Below, piece after piece: positions 1-9,119 of a DNA stretch of 64,000 nucleotides. The notes under the pieces were generated by a model, which worked only from the letters and a program-made list of their open reading frames with translations, was not told the DNA's origin and ran no database searches. This DNA is from Clostridium sp. chh4-2 (lineage in GTDB: Bacteria; Bacillota; Clostridia; Lachnospirales; Lachnospiraceae). Location: NCBI RefSeq assembly GCF_002899675.1, contig NZ_PKUU01000004.1, forward strand, positions 124,001-188,000, in the 5' to 3' direction. A program made the position numbers and the translations under genes. Numbering within the stretch: position 1 is the stretch's first letter; each line of letters opens with the position of its first letter.

Positions 1-502
1 AAAACATCATGACAAAAGAAGTGATCACTAAAAATGCGGTCCGGAACACCTCTAAAAGCTGTGTCACCACAAATCCCCGTATTACCTCCACATCAGAGGT
101 ACATCTTTGGATAATATCTCCGGTCTGATTCCTGTCATGCCACTTCATCGGCAGCTTCTGTACGTGGATAAACAGCGTATCTCTTAAATTTTTAGCAAAA
201 TTCTCCCCAGCTTTCGCCGTGTTGGTCCGGCTGATATAGGTGAAAATTCCTGAGGCTACCGCAACCGCAACGATCATCAAGGCTAAAGTCCAGAGGTGGT
301 TGGTCAGATAACTGCCTCCTGATCCACCATTTCCGCTCAGAACTTTATCGATGCTGAACCGGAATATCTGTGGGGTCAGGGCATTTAATATGGTTGATAT
401 CAGTGAAGCGGCCACGGCCGCTGCAAAATAGATTTTGGAGCCTTTGAGGAATCTGAAGATTAAATGAAATTTTCTATATTTGGAGCTTACATTATTTTCC
501 AT
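1..502 (-). CDS. ABC transporter, permease/ATP-binding type, N-terminal part (partial)
   Basis: The minus strand is open from an ATG at 502 to the window edge, so the C-terminal part, including the ATPase domain, lies outside. The protein begins MENNVSSKYRKF and has a first membrane helix (IYFAAAVAAASLISTILNAL), an outer loop rich in Gly/Ser, a second helix, and then the type I exporter sequence ending MKWHDRNQTGDIIQR CTSDVE. That last stretch is the typical coupling-helix region of ABC_membrane (MsbA/LmrA-like) multidrug or lipid exporters. An AAAGGAT ribosome binding site lies 7 nt upstream. The substrate cannot be predicted. The family call is firm. Confidence 0.88.
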   Translation of the reverse strand, partial: MENNVSSKYRKFHLIFRFLKGSKIYFAAAVAASLISTILNALTPQIFRFSIDKVLSGNGGSGGSYLTNHLWTLALMIVAVAVASGIFTYISRTNTAKAGENFAKNLRDTLFIHVQKLPMKWHDRNQTGDIIQRCTSDVEVIRGFVVTQLLEVFRTAFLVITSFVMMF

Positions 503-603
503 GTCTTTATCCTTTTCAAATCATAGTCGTATCATTCCTATTTTACCATACTTCTCTGTTTTTACTATATGAATATGAATAGGGTGCTTCAATCAGTACT
601 TTA

Positions 604-1860
604 TCAAAGCTTCAATCTTTTACAGCACTGTCTATATTTCTTCCCGCTGCCGCATGGACAAGGGGCCTCAGGATCAGGGGTGTTGTCTTTGAACTTTATT
701 TTTGCAAGATCCCAGTCAATCTTTACACAGGAGCCGTTCTTCCCACGTTCCTTCATTTCTGCATTGGTAAACCCGTGGTTGTTCCATTTCCGCACATGGT
801 CTTCCCAGTTCCTGAAAAGCTGTTCAAATTCTTTTAATTCCCCGACAGAAGAAAACACACCCTCATATCTTTCAATGATCTCTGAAATTGCAAATATTCC
901 TCCCAATTCTTCCACAACTTCTATAGAAAGTTCGTCCAGGAGCCTCTCCAGTTTCACATTGTCATCCACTTTTTTACTCAGATACCGTTTTAATATTTGG
1001 TACTCTTTTAAATTCTTGTTAATGCAATTATCACGGTAAAGCATAATGTCCTCCATAGAAGGCTCATAATATGGAATGTCCTTTACCGCATTAAAACGTT
1101 CTTTATAATCCTCATCATCTCCCAAATCGGAATTGAATATATATTCCTCCTCCATCCCAAAATCCTCTGATTCTTCTTTCAGCCTGATAACCGCTTCTTC
1201 CAGCATTTCGTTTGATATTTCCGTTCTATCTAACGTCCCAGGCTTTTTTTCTTCTGATGTATCTTCTGATGCCCCATTTGTGCTCTCCTCTGGAATATCA
1301 TGCTTCCGGATTATATCAGACAGCCATTTCTTTTCAAAAACTCCATACAGATTCAGAAATGCACTGATATAGCTTCGAAGCATCTCATAGTAAGCCATAC
1401 GTGCGACAAATCCTGGATCTTTTGCAAGCCCCTTTAACCTGTTCAAAATTTCATATGGAACTATAGGAATTGCACTTTGCTTCTCATAATAAAACACCCA
1501 GCCTTTTCTCTGAAGACTGAAGCCCTCTACCGCCTCCTCTACATCCCCTTTTTCCATCGCCAGTTTTATTAGCAATTCAAACTCCTGTGCCGATACTGTT
1601 TCGAGCTGTGCCGGCATCTCCTCTATGATCTTTCGTTCCAGCTGTTTTAAATATCTTTTTCTTCCTTTTCCTCTCCCTGCTTCCAGCTTATATTCCTTTG
1701 TTATTAAATCCAGAATAGATTCCGGACACCTTTTAAGGCACGTTCCAAGACAGTAATCCAGCTCTCCCTTTATAAAAAATGATTCTGCAAACTCTCCTTC
1801 TAAAATATCGGATAATTGCTGTGCTCCGAGACTTACATCACCAAAAAAATATTCTTCCAT
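604..1860 (-). CDS. SEC-C motif protein, 418 aa
   Basis: The last 25 residues hold a SEC-C zinc-binding motif ([14 protein letters not shown]), the metal-binding tail first described in SecA and found on many stand-alone proteins. The preceding 390 residues are mostly acidic and helical and match no enzyme I recognise. AAGGAG lies 7 nt before the ATG, so the start is secure. It is the most downstream gene of a minus-strand series with the DUF4365-PLD gene. SEC-C tails occur on many defence- and stress-associated proteins, and a second, unrelated SEC-C protein sits at 31.7-33.5 kb. Its function is unknown. Confidence 0.8.
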   Translation of the reverse strand: MEEYFFGDVSLGAQQLSDILEGEFAESFFIKGELDYCLGTCLKRCPESILDLITKEYKLEAGRGKGRKRYLKQLERKIIEEMPAQLETVSAQEFELLIKLAMEKGDVEEAVEGFSLQRKGWVFYYEKQSAIPIVPYEILNRLKGLAKDPGFVARMAYYEMLRSYISAFLNLYGVFEKKWLSDIIRKHDIPEESTNGASEDTSEEKKPGTLDRTEISNEMLEEAVIRLKEESEDFGMEEEYIFNSDLGDDEDYKERFNAVKDIPYYEPSMEDIMLYRDNCINKNLKEYQILKRYLSKKVDDNVKLERLLDELSIEVVEELGGIFAISEIIERYEGVFSSVGELKEFEQLFRNWEDHVRKWNNHGFTNAEMKERGKNGSCVKIDWDLAKIKFKDNTPDPEAPCPCGSGKKYRQCCKRLKL

Positions 1861-1923
1861 TTTCTCTCCTTATATTCCCCTCTTGAAATGTTTTTTGCAG
1901 CGATTTTATGTAACTTTTCGTCT

Positions 1924-2823
1924 TTAAACTGGTATAGATTCCTTCCACAACTGACAAAATTCAGACCGGTAGCTATCAACAATATTGGTTTCCTTACTCG
2001 CCAAAACGACTTCATAGCTACTGTTCCAGGAATGTTCTGACAGATTAGCCGAACCATACAGTACCGCTTCTCCATCAATAATCATGAACTTCGAATGGAG
2101 CATGGAATGATTTTGCGGCATACAATGGACTTCTATGCCAGGAGCATTTCTCATCCATAAGATTTTTTCACAATATTTTGTATTTGTCAGCAGACGGACT
2201 TTTATTCTATAAGACAAAGTTTTCAATAATCTGGCAAATGTTGAATCTATGATTGGGTTAATTATATCAACACATTTTTCAATCTCATTTAAGGTATCTA
2301 AAAATCCTTCCATTTTTAATTCAGAAGAATTGTTATTATCAAATTGACATAAAAGCTCATCTTTAGACAAAGTTTTACTTATAATAGGTGTAACCATATT
2401 TTTAATTCTATCCATAGAACTCAAGTTAAAATATGATTCTTCCGGTATTGTTATATTCCAGCTTTTATCATTTTGCTTTACCAATTCTTGTGTGATGGGC
2501 GTCCATATCGCTTTCTTGTCCATGTGATTGTAAAGTACAAGGATCACTGGAAGAGAATATGACAGCCAATAATCCAAATGTCTGTTATTTCCCTTAAATA
2601 TATATCCTTCTGTCGTTTTTCTGGCAAAATAACTATTCCCAGATTTTATCTGTACAGCAATTAATCTTCCTGTGGGCATTCCATTGTCACAAATTTCTAT
2701 GTAGGCATCTATTCCAAAATCATCTTTGGGCTGTTCGCGGAATATCCACTTTAATTCTTCCTGTACGATACTGCTTACGGCAGAAACTCCCAATCTGGCA
2801 ATATATGCTTTATTATAATTCAT
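1924..2823 (-). CDS. DUF4365 domain fused to phospholipase D-like domain
   Basis: Residues 1-140 resemble DUF4365, a restriction-endonuclease-like fold: a DDFGIDAYIEI segment is followed by AVQIKSG, giving the D...QxK spacing of a PD-(D/E)XK site. Residues about 200-300 carry one HKD motif (HSKFMIIDGEAVLYGSANLS), the catalytic core of phospholipase D-type nucleases, which usually need two copies and therefore dimerise. I chose the ATG at 2823, with GGGGGAG 6 nt upstream. A longer TTG-initiated frame overlapping the NUDIX stop lacks such a site. The gene lies just downstream of the NUDIX gene and probably shares its transcript. A DNA-cleaving role is inferred from the two nuclease-like folds. 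Confidence 0.78.
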   Translation of the reverse strand: MNYNKAYIARLGVSAVSSIVQEELKWIFREQPKDDFGIDAYIEICDNGMPTGRLIAVQIKSGNSYFARKTTEGYIFKGNNRHLDYWLSYSLPVILVLYNHMDKKAIWTPITQELVKQNDKSWNITIPEESYFNLSSMDRIKNMVTPIISKTLSKDELLCQFDNNNSSELKMEGFLDTLNEIEKCVDIINPIIDSTFARLLKTLSYRIKVRLLTNTKYCEKILWMRNAPGIEVHCMPQNHSMLHSKFMIIDGEAVLYGSANLSEHSWNSSYEVVLASKETNIVDSYRSEFCQLWKESIPV

Positions 2824-2894
2824 GCAGCTCCCCCTTTCAGTGGACTTACTGGAGCAATTCAGGGATCGCTTTTTGTAAGTTTGTGGATATTCGA

Positions 2895-3437
2895 TCAATT
2901 AGCTTTGCTACTTAGAAATGCTTTTACGCTTTGGGGAATATATCCTTTTTCTGTAAAATAATTGAGGTACCGTTCTCTCTGAGGAATAATCATTTCTCCT
3001 GAATTGATAAAGCGGATAAATTCGTATTCATTTACCCATTTATAGGACATGGTTTCTCCCTGTTGAAGCGCGATGGATTCTTTGCTGCAATCTGTTATAC
3101 ATAAAAAAGTGTAAATAATACAGTTATGATCATCTAATATGAGATGGCCTATTTCTTTAAAGTTATCTGAAATAATACCTGTTTCTTCCCGCAATTCTCT
3201 TTTAATACAAATTAATTTGTCTTCGCCTTTTAGTGCTGAACCGCCTGCTGTTGCTTCATAATAGCCGGGAAAGGTATGTTTGGCCCGATCTCTTTGCATT
3301 AATAAATAATCACCATCTGCATGACGGACAAGAACTTCACATACCAGGTGGTATAGTCCGGTGGGGATTGGATTTCCTCGGGTTAAGTCAATGGAGGCGA
3401 TTGTTTCGTCCCTATAATATCCATCCCAGATTTCCAT
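2895..3437 (-). CDS. NUDIX hydrolase, 180 aa
   Basis: A complete NUDIX box is visible at about residues 66-88 (G-x5-E-x7-REL-REE-x-GI, reading GSALKGEDKLICIKREL then REETGI), so the magnesium-binding glutamates are intact. The N-terminus (YHLVCEVLVRH...LLMQRDRAKHTFPGYYE) resembles the IPP isomerase-like NUDIX branch (Idi/YfcD type). Many members of that branch hydrolyse nucleotide derivatives and do not isomerise isopentenyl diphosphate. The likely reaction is hydrolysis of a nucleoside diphosphate linked to another moiety. It ends 72 nt before the DUF4365-PLD start, so co-transcription is likely. Confidence 0.88.
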   Translation of the reverse strand: MEIWDGYYRDETIASIDLTRGNPIPTGLYHLVCEVLVRHADGDYLLMQRDRAKHTFPGYYEATAGGSALKGEDKLICIKRELREETGIISDNFKEIGHLILDDHNCIIYTFLCITDCSKESIALQQGETMSYKWVNEYEFIRFINSGEMIIPQRERYLNYFTEKGYIPQSVKAFLSSKAN

Positions 3438-3540
3438 GGCAAAAATCCTCCTCGATTCATTATTCTTCTTATCACTAAGAGCACACTTTCAAAAGGCCTG
3501 GCATCTATCAGTACCATTGCTGATCTTTTATAATCCGCTT

Positions 3541-4524
3541 TCAATTCGTCCGGCCAATCTCTTTCAGATAAATATCATATTTATCCAAAATTGTATTTAT
3601 TTCAGTATTGTATTCAGAGACATTCTCCTGTTCTTCCATATTCTCCACTTGTAAATATATATCTATATTCACACGAACCCTATAGGGGCGGGAGCTTTTT
3701 CTCACCTCTACGTCGCTTACTGAAAGTTTAGCCTGTGCCAGATGTTTCCGGAGAATGGGAATCACCACATAATACATCTGATTTTCTGCCAGAGAAAGGT
3801 ATCCTAAAGGAACACCCTTCCCATCTGATACCATGATCCTGTTGTTTTCCAATGTATCAATATATAGCGGATCGCCAGCTGTTAATCCTGACATGGTTCG
3901 GAAGGCCCGGCTCCTCCCTTTTTCCCCGAGAAAGGCACGCACTTTATATGAGTTTCTTTTGTTCTCATCGTTTTTTACAGGTACCGCCAGTTTTTTCAGG
4001 CAGTATGACGGTGATATATATTGTCCTGCCAAAAGATGAAATAGGCGTACCTGATATGGGAATCGCTCCGTTTTGATATCAAATTCTTCATCACTATAGA
4101 TTCCATTCCGGCATTCTATAATTTCCAACAACTCCAGAGCCGCCTCATTCAGACTTTTCAGGAGACAGTCAAACTCCTCCAAATCCGGGTCCCATGTATA
4201 TTTTCCTTTTGTAACCTGCAAATATTCTGTTTTATACCCTTCCCATAAGATCATGTAGATGCTTCTCTCGGTAAAAGCCTGTTCTACAATTCTTCCCTTC
4301 CATATATCAGTTTTTGCCGGAATGTCTCCTTTTACTGCTCTTTTCTCACGAAGTATGGAATAAGCCTCATTGATTTGCTGGGCTTTCTTACGATACTCCG
4401 GAGTATCCGATCCCACGGCGTCCGGGTGATACTGTATCATCAGTTTACGGAACTTTTTTTTAACCTTAACTGCATCATCCAACCTGCCAACTTCTAATAT
4501 ATTTTCTGCCTCTTTTACTGTCAT
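3541..4524 (-). CDS. J-domain (DnaJ-like) protein, 327 aa
   Basis: The first 65 residues form a J domain with the invariant HPD tripeptide (IQYHPDAVGSD) and the usual helix ending AQQINEAYSIL, so it should stimulate an Hsp70 ATPase. The glycine-rich and zinc-finger regions of true DnaJ are absent. The remaining 260 residues are unrecognised and include an acidic Trp/Tyr-rich stretch (WEGYKTEYLQVTKGKYTWDPDLEEF) and a basic patch near residue 205. The gene starts 30 nt after the helicase stop, which suggests one transcript. A specialised co-chaperone for the helicase complex is inferred from position only. Confidence 0.85.
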   Translation of the reverse strand: MTVKEAENILEVGRLDDAVKVKKKFRKLMIQYHPDAVGSDTPEYRKKAQQINEAYSILREKRAVKGDIPAKTDIWKGRIVEQAFTERSIYMILWEGYKTEYLQVTKGKYTWDPDLEEFDCLLKSLNEAALELLEIIECRNGIYSDEEFDIKTERFPYQVRLFHLLAGQYISPSYCLKKLAVPVKNDENKRNSYKVRAFLGEKGRSRAFRTMSGLTAGDPLYIDTLENNRIMVSDGKGVPLGYLSLAENQMYYVVIPILRKHLAQAKLSVSDVEVRKSSRPYRVRVNIDIYLQVENMEEQENVSEYNTEINTILDKYDIYLKEIGRTN

Positions 4525-4554
4525 TTTATTTTCATATATCCTTTAAGTTTCAAT

Positions 4555-7326
4555 TCAAGTTCTCTCTGAATCCTGTCCCATTATGTGATTGAACATTTCC
4601 TCTATTTTCGCTCTTTCCCCGCTCACATTGGTGGCAAGCCGCAAAAGTGGTAACTGATACGTTTGCAGAATATGATCTTTCATCTTATCTCGCCGAAGCT
4701 GTTCCGGACGATTTTCATGAAATTCAAAACCATCCACCTCAATTCCAAAAATACAGCTTTTATCCTGTTTATAGAATATCACAAAATCTAAAGATGCCCT
4801 GTTTCTGACAAATGCTTTCTCTTCCATTGTCAATAAATCCGTATCTTTCAGCAGATTTTGTAATAACACTTCCTGAGAGTATCCAAACCTGGAGTATTTT
4901 GGCTGTTCCAATATTTCTTCCAGCACTACGCGCACCCCTTCCTGTGACTGATAGCGGGCTTTGGGGTTCATTTTCGCCTTTAATGAAAGAAGTTTGGCGG
5001 AATAATGCCGATACAACAGATCAAATACGGATACAATCTGACTCTCTACCACATTCTCATCCAACGTGCTGTACTGCATGTACCGAATCAGATCACCGAT
5101 ATGTTCTCCACTTTTAACGAACAAATCGTGATCCGTAACCAATATAAATTGATTCATTGCTCTGGACACTGCTACATTAACCATTTGGGGATCATCGATA
5201 AATGCAATCCTATTTTTTCCATCCCCAGAGTTGTCCAGCACCGTAGACATAATAATCGTATTTTTTTCACGCCCCTGATACTTATGTACGGTATCGCTTT
5301 CAATCGACCGGTCAATCTCCTCGGCTGCCTTATCCGCCTGCTTGCGGAAAGGAGTTACAACCCCAATATCTTTATGGCTGCCTGTTAACTCACTTCTATT
5401 CAAAATTTCGTCCATAATAACTTCTATCTCTCGCTGATTAAAAATCCCTTTCGCATCTCCCCGGGTAACTCTGCGCATATGATTGCCTTCGGCGGTTTTA
5501 TACACGATTAACGGACAATCATCCGGCTTTGACTTCGTGTATGCGATCAGTTCTCCGCCATAGTATTTCTGGTTACAAAACTCAATAATCTGCGGATGAC
5601 AGCGGTAATGTTCTTTTAATGTAACGGACGGCAGTTCTTCTCCATAAACAGACATCAGAGACGATAGAATATTATTTGTAAAATAGTCATATTCCGGCCC
5701 CGGCGGCGATGTTTTGATTTTATTTTTTATATTCTTATTGGTAATCTGGGGCAGTTGCTTCAAATCACCTACGATAATCACATTTCTACAGCAGGACAAT
5801 GCAAGCGCGCCAGTGAGGAGGTCTACCTGGGAAGATTCGTCAATAATCACATAATCCAGCAGATAATTCTGCGCAATAGAACGCCGCAGAGAATGAGTTG
5901 TACTGAGCAGAATTGGATATGTCTTAATAAAATCAGAAAAACTCTTTTTGTAACTATCTTTTGTAAATTCCTGCCTGCTTCTGATGTGAAACCGTTTGTA
6001 AAGGTATTTACGGAACAGCTTCTCTGATGCCATCTGATGCATATCTTTCAACTTCTCAAATGAATCTTTCTCCAACTCTCCCCTCAGCTGCTCAATTCTC
6101 TGTTCCAGCCTTTGAATCTGCATCTGATAAAATCTGCTTTGCAACGTAAGCAGAATCGACACGTCATTCTGTTCCAATTTTTTGACATTCAAAATTCCAA
6201 ACTTAAACAATATTTTTATTCGGTAAAGCAGCTTCTTCTTCAGTTGAAATTCTTCCGCTGCCGATGTCTCTGCTAAAAAGTCCAAAATCTTCTCCGGTGT
6301 ACGGCACACCAAAGGAAGACGGATCTCCCCTTCCACATCCTGTACGGAACAATAATGCTCAAAATGTTCCTGTTCCAGTTGCCAGGCCCTAAGTTCCTGC
6401 TCAAGTTTTGCTTTTGCTCTCTCTTTTTCCATTAATTCAGTTAAACGGATATTCAATTTTTGAATCAATTGGGATAGCTCGCTTTCCGTCTCCTCACAGT
6501 CCCAGCCCTCCACATCCGGAACCGGCATATTGGTAAAAAACTCTTCCTGATTCTTTTTTCTCCCTAAAAATGTCGTAAGGAATTGATATTGTTTTTTCTC
6601 CAGCTTCTCACTTACATTTTTTACCGCTTCATTGTTATTGGATACCACAGCCACACTCTTATTCCCGATAGCAACCAGATTTGCCAGAATATTTAAGATG
6701 GTCTGTGTCTTTCCCGTACCCGGCGGTCCTTCAATCACAGAAATCGAATTTGTAAGCGCCTGTTCCAATGCAGTTTTCTGGCTTAAATTGAATGAAAATG
6801 GAAAAATGATCTGCTCTAATTTAACAGGGCGACGTTCAATTGGCCTCTTTTGCAAATACCTCCCCAGCACACTTTCCGGATGAATAAATGTAAGCTGATC
6901 CAATTCCTTTTTCAAAAATGAGGCGTCTTCTTTACTATCCCCTATATACTGCGCGATATCCCGAAAATATTCCATAATTTGATGCACATTTTCATCTTTT
7001 ACACTGTTTTCCACCATCTTAAAATTGTCGGGATCAACGATTAAAGAATTCCCGTCATATTCTATGATCCGTATTTTCTCCCCGAAATCAAGAATTCTCC
7101 GTGGATTGTAGAGCGGCATATCATCGATATATGCTGTTTTGCCGTTGAGATCAATCACCTTAGGGTTCTTAATAATTTTAACATTTCGCTTATCGTATAG
7201 ATATTGCTTGGACATGTTATTAAATTTTATCATAATCTTATCGCCTAAATTATCTTGCGAAAACAATTTAATCTGATCTGTTTTATCTTCTCCATGGACG
7301 AGAATCATGATTTCATTGATATCCAT
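4555..7326 (-). CDS. Superfamily 1 helicase (AAA_11/AAA_12, UPF1-like) with nuclease-like C-terminus
   Basis: This 923-aa protein has Walker A (GPPGTGKT) near residue 200, a coiled-coil insertion at about 280-440 rich in Glu/Gln/Leu, the Walker B variant DESSQVD near 495, the GDLKQLPQI motif III, and the C-terminal motifs TVHKYQGREKNTIIMST and NVAVSRAMNQ. These define a UPF1/Dna2-type SF1B helicase. The last about 110 residues (DFVIFYKQD...CIFGIEVDGFEFHE...RRDKMKDHIL) look like a DUF2726/Vsr-type nuclease fold, with E-V-D and later basic residues. The start codon overlaps the TAA of the 84-aa ORF upstream (TAATG). Unwinding plus cleavage of DNA is inferred. Similar architectures occur in defence islands. 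Confidence 0.88.
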   Translation of the reverse strand: MDINEIMILVHGEDKTDQIKLFSQDNLGDKIMIKFNNMSKQYLYDKRNVKIIKNPKVIDLNGKTAYIDDMPLYNPRRILDFGEKIRIIEYDGNSLIVDPDNFKMVENSVKDENVHQIMEYFRDIAQYIGDSKEDASFLKKELDQLTFIHPESVLGRYLQKRPIERRPVKLEQIIFPFSFNLSQKTALEQALTNSISVIEGPPGTGKTQTILNILANLVAIGNKSVAVVSNNNEAVKNVSEKLEKKQYQFLTTFLGRKKNQEEFFTNMPVPDVEGWDCEETESELSQLIQKLNIRLTELMEKERAKAKLEQELRAWQLEQEHFEHYCSVQDVEGEIRLPLVCRTPEKILDFLAETSAAEEFQLKKKLLYRIKILFKFGILNVKKLEQNDVSILLTLQSRFYQMQIQRLEQRIEQLRGELEKDSFEKLKDMHQMASEKLFRKYLYKRFHIRSRQEFTKDSYKKSFSDFIKTYPILLSTTHSLRRSIAQNYLLDYVIIDESSQVDLLTGALALSCCRNVIIVGDLKQLPQITNKNIKNKIKTSPPGPEYDYFTNNILSSLMSVYGEELPSVTLKEHYRCHPQIIEFCNQKYYGGELIAYTKSKPDDCPLIVYKTAEGNHMRRVTRGDAKGIFNQREIEVIMDEILNRSELTGSHKDIGVVTPFRKQADKAAEEIDRSIESDTVHKYQGREKNTIIMSTVLDNSGDGKNRIAFIDDPQMVNVAVSRAMNQFILVTDHDLFVKSGEHIGDLIRYMQYSTLDENVVESQIVSVFDLLYRHYSAKLLSLKAKMNPKARYQSQEGVRVVLEEILEQPKYSRFGYSQEVLLQNLLKDTDLLTMEEKAFVRNRASLDFVIFYKQDKSCIFGIEVDGFEFHENRPEQLRRDKMKDHILQTYQLPLLRLATNVSGERAKIEEMFNHIMGQDSERT

Positions 7327-7580
7327 TAGTGATGTATCCTTTGTAGTTTGATTATTAAAATTGTGTTTTTTCTGCCTTTAACCGGTTTCTTGAGCAAACG
7401 ATGATAATACTGTGAAGAGATATTCCGCTGTATGAATCCAGGCCGGTATTTTCCCAGAGAATTACCTTTTGGGGTTACACCGTCTTTCATCGTATCTGCT
7501 AATATATTTAATTTTCTGCATTCTGCATGCGTATTGCTATATTTTACCATATTCACCCAGCCTTTGCCATCTGAAAACAT
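7326..7580 (-). CDS. Small hypothetical protein, 84 aa, coupled to helicase
   Basis: This basic protein is rich in Lys/Asn/Tyr (ending KNTILIIKLQRIHH) and matches no family I know. Support for it being real is an AAGGAG about 11 nt before its ATG and a stop that overlaps the helicase start as TAATG, the arrangement of translationally coupled genes. It could be a leader cistron that sets helicase translation or a remnant of a longer gene. Confidence in a functional product is modest. Confidence 0.45.
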   Translation of the reverse strand: MFSDGKGWVNMVKYSNTHAECRKLNILADTMKDGVTPKGNSLGKYRPGFIQRNISSQYYHRLLKKPVKGRKNTILIIKLQRIHH

Positions 7581-7651
7581 TTCTTACTTTGCTCCTTAGT
7601 TTTATCTTTAGTTTTGTTATGCCTTATTTCCAACATTCATTTCGCTTTCAT

Positions 7652-7688
7652 AATAAAAAGGCGCAAAAGCAAGTAGCTTTCACGCCTT
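7652..7688 (-). terminator. Rho-independent terminator after the 7787-8509 gene
   Basis: On the minus strand a 13-nt arm (AAGGCGTGAAAGC) pairs with GCTTTTGCGCCTT across a TACTT loop and is followed by a T-rich tract (TTTATTATG). It lies about 100 nt past the stop of the membrane protein and before the small ORF of the helicase cluster, so it separates the two transcripts. Confidence 0.8.
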
Positions 7689-7786
7689 AACATATTACTG
7701 TTATTTATTTGGATTTACCATGTCAATCAATTTTTACAGTTCTGCTGACGAACCATAATATTCATACGAACGCAGCTTGAAATCTG

Positions 7787-8509
7787 TCAGCGCTGCATCA
7801 TCCGATATAGGTTTGCTGCATCCTGCGGGTTCCGAAATGCATCAAATTCTTTACCATCATATGCAAAAAACCGCTCGGTAATGCTTTTAGAATTTCTACC
7901 GGCAATCACATCAACAATTTCTGTTCCAACTTCCGGCTTGCATTTTGCATACAGCATCTTACCATCACTTTTCACAGCGAAAATACCCGGATCATAACCT
8001 GGAAGCGCTGTCTCTTCATACCAAATCACTGCTAAGTCAGAAATTCGCATGACACCATGATAAATCTTATCCGGCAGTCTCAGCCAGTTCTTTGTTAAGA
8101 AACCAACTTTTGTAAAATCCTTCTCTTTGGTCGGCTGAGGCGTCAAAGAGAGCAGCAGGGAATCCGTCTGACGGCATTCCCTATAAAACTCCAGAATCCC
8201 GCCTTCGCTGTAACCGCTGTCCTTGGCCGTCATCTCTGCAACGGAATCGCCAGTTTTGTTTATCAATTTTACCCCAAATATACTTAAAACAACGCCTAAA
8301 ACCACACATCCTGCGCTAACTGCAATCCAAATAATGTCGCTCTCGTATAGGATATGAAGCAGTAAATAGTTGAGACCCCCCATTGCCATCGCCCCGATTC
8401 CCAGTATCAAAAGGCCTGCCCCTTCATTTTTCATTTTGCTCTTTTTCGTAAGTTCCTCTTCGGACCACAACAGTTCTGCCTCTAGTTGTTTAGTCATTGG
8501 TGTAATCAA
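7787..8509 (-). CDS. Two-TM membrane protein of unknown function, 240 aa
   Basis: A Glu/Lys-rich N-terminus (about 27 residues) precedes two hydrophobic helices at about 30-55 and 60-80, separated by a short turn (YESDI). A soluble domain of about 150 residues follows and may face the cytoplasm. No catalytic motif is apparent. The start is a TTG at 8509 preceded by AGGAGG at 8 nt; the next ATG, four codons in, is too far from that site. A terminator follows at 7652-7688, so this looks monocistronic. Function unknown. Confidence 0.65.
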   Translation of the reverse strand: MITPMTKQLEAELLWSEEELTKKSKMKNEGAGLLILGIGAMAMGGLNYLLLHILYESDIIWIAVSAGCVVLGVVLSIFGVKLINKTGDSVAEMTAKDSGYSEGGILEFYRECRQTDSLLLSLTPQPTKEKDFTKVGFLTKNWLRLPDKIYHGVMRISDLAVIWYEETALPGYDPGIFAVKSDGKMLYAKCKPEVGTEIVDVIAGRNSKSITERFFAYDGKEFDAFRNPQDAANLYRMMQR

Positions 8510-8873
8510 ATTTGTATCCTCCTGTCTTGTATTGGTTTAGATGACCGGGGCTTCTGCCCGGACCGCATTATAATGCTTTAATTCAGTTTTGATGGATATT
8601 TTTTATTATGGTTTAGTTTTAATGGATGCACTTTGTTTGTCTCGAATATGTATTTCAGAATGTTTTTTCACCATGAAGGTCATATAGTATTTTGATTTAA
8701 AAAAATCGCTTTCGGACACCTCCTCTTGTATAACGGTACGTCTAATCTGTCAAAGTTAACCTTATTATAATCGTCTCACGACTGAAAGAAAGAGAAGTAC
8801 AGGGAAATGCCCTCTTGGGGAAATTATATCACAAACATCCAATGCATTCTTGTAAAAATACGACATGAGCAAT
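8510..8873. other. Intergenic, no gene seen
   Basis: This AT-rich stretch lies between the membrane protein and the decayed fragments to its right. I find no open frame with a ribosome binding site and no convincing hairpin. It presumably holds the promoter of the membrane protein gene, but no good -35/-10 pair stands out. Confidence 0.4.
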
Positions 8874-9103
8874 TCATCTAAGAAGATTTCTAAGAATCTT
8901 TTTGAAACACCATAAGGTACTCTTGTTCCCATTTTGTTTCTCTGTCACGCTGTTTTCGATTTGAAAGCCCTCCCCTTGATAGAATGCTACAGCGCCTATC
9001 GTCTCCCGCACCTTGGGCATCTCATTTTCTGCATATCCGTCATCACACAATCCGTAGGAAATATCCTGACTTCTCCAATATCATGCCAAATATTCATAAT
9101 GCG
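8874..9103 (-). pseudogene. Decayed fragments: GNAT acetyltransferase C-terminus and a truncated short ORF
   Basis: Reading the minus strand, one frame (8874 to about 9043) gives VRETIGAVAFYQGEGFQIEN followed by SVTEKQNGN and ends in a stop. That is the beta6-beta7 end of a GNAT N-acetyltransferase (A..FYQ.EGF....). Its N-terminal two thirds are missing. Just upstream, an ATG with a GGGGGAC site starts MNIWHDIGEVRI, which looks like the first residues of a clostridial soluble inorganic pyrophosphatase and runs into a stop after 33 codons. Both are best read as leftovers of deletions. The GNAT assignment is the better supported. Confidence 0.5.
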
Positions 9104-9119
9104 TCCCCCTTCTAAACAA

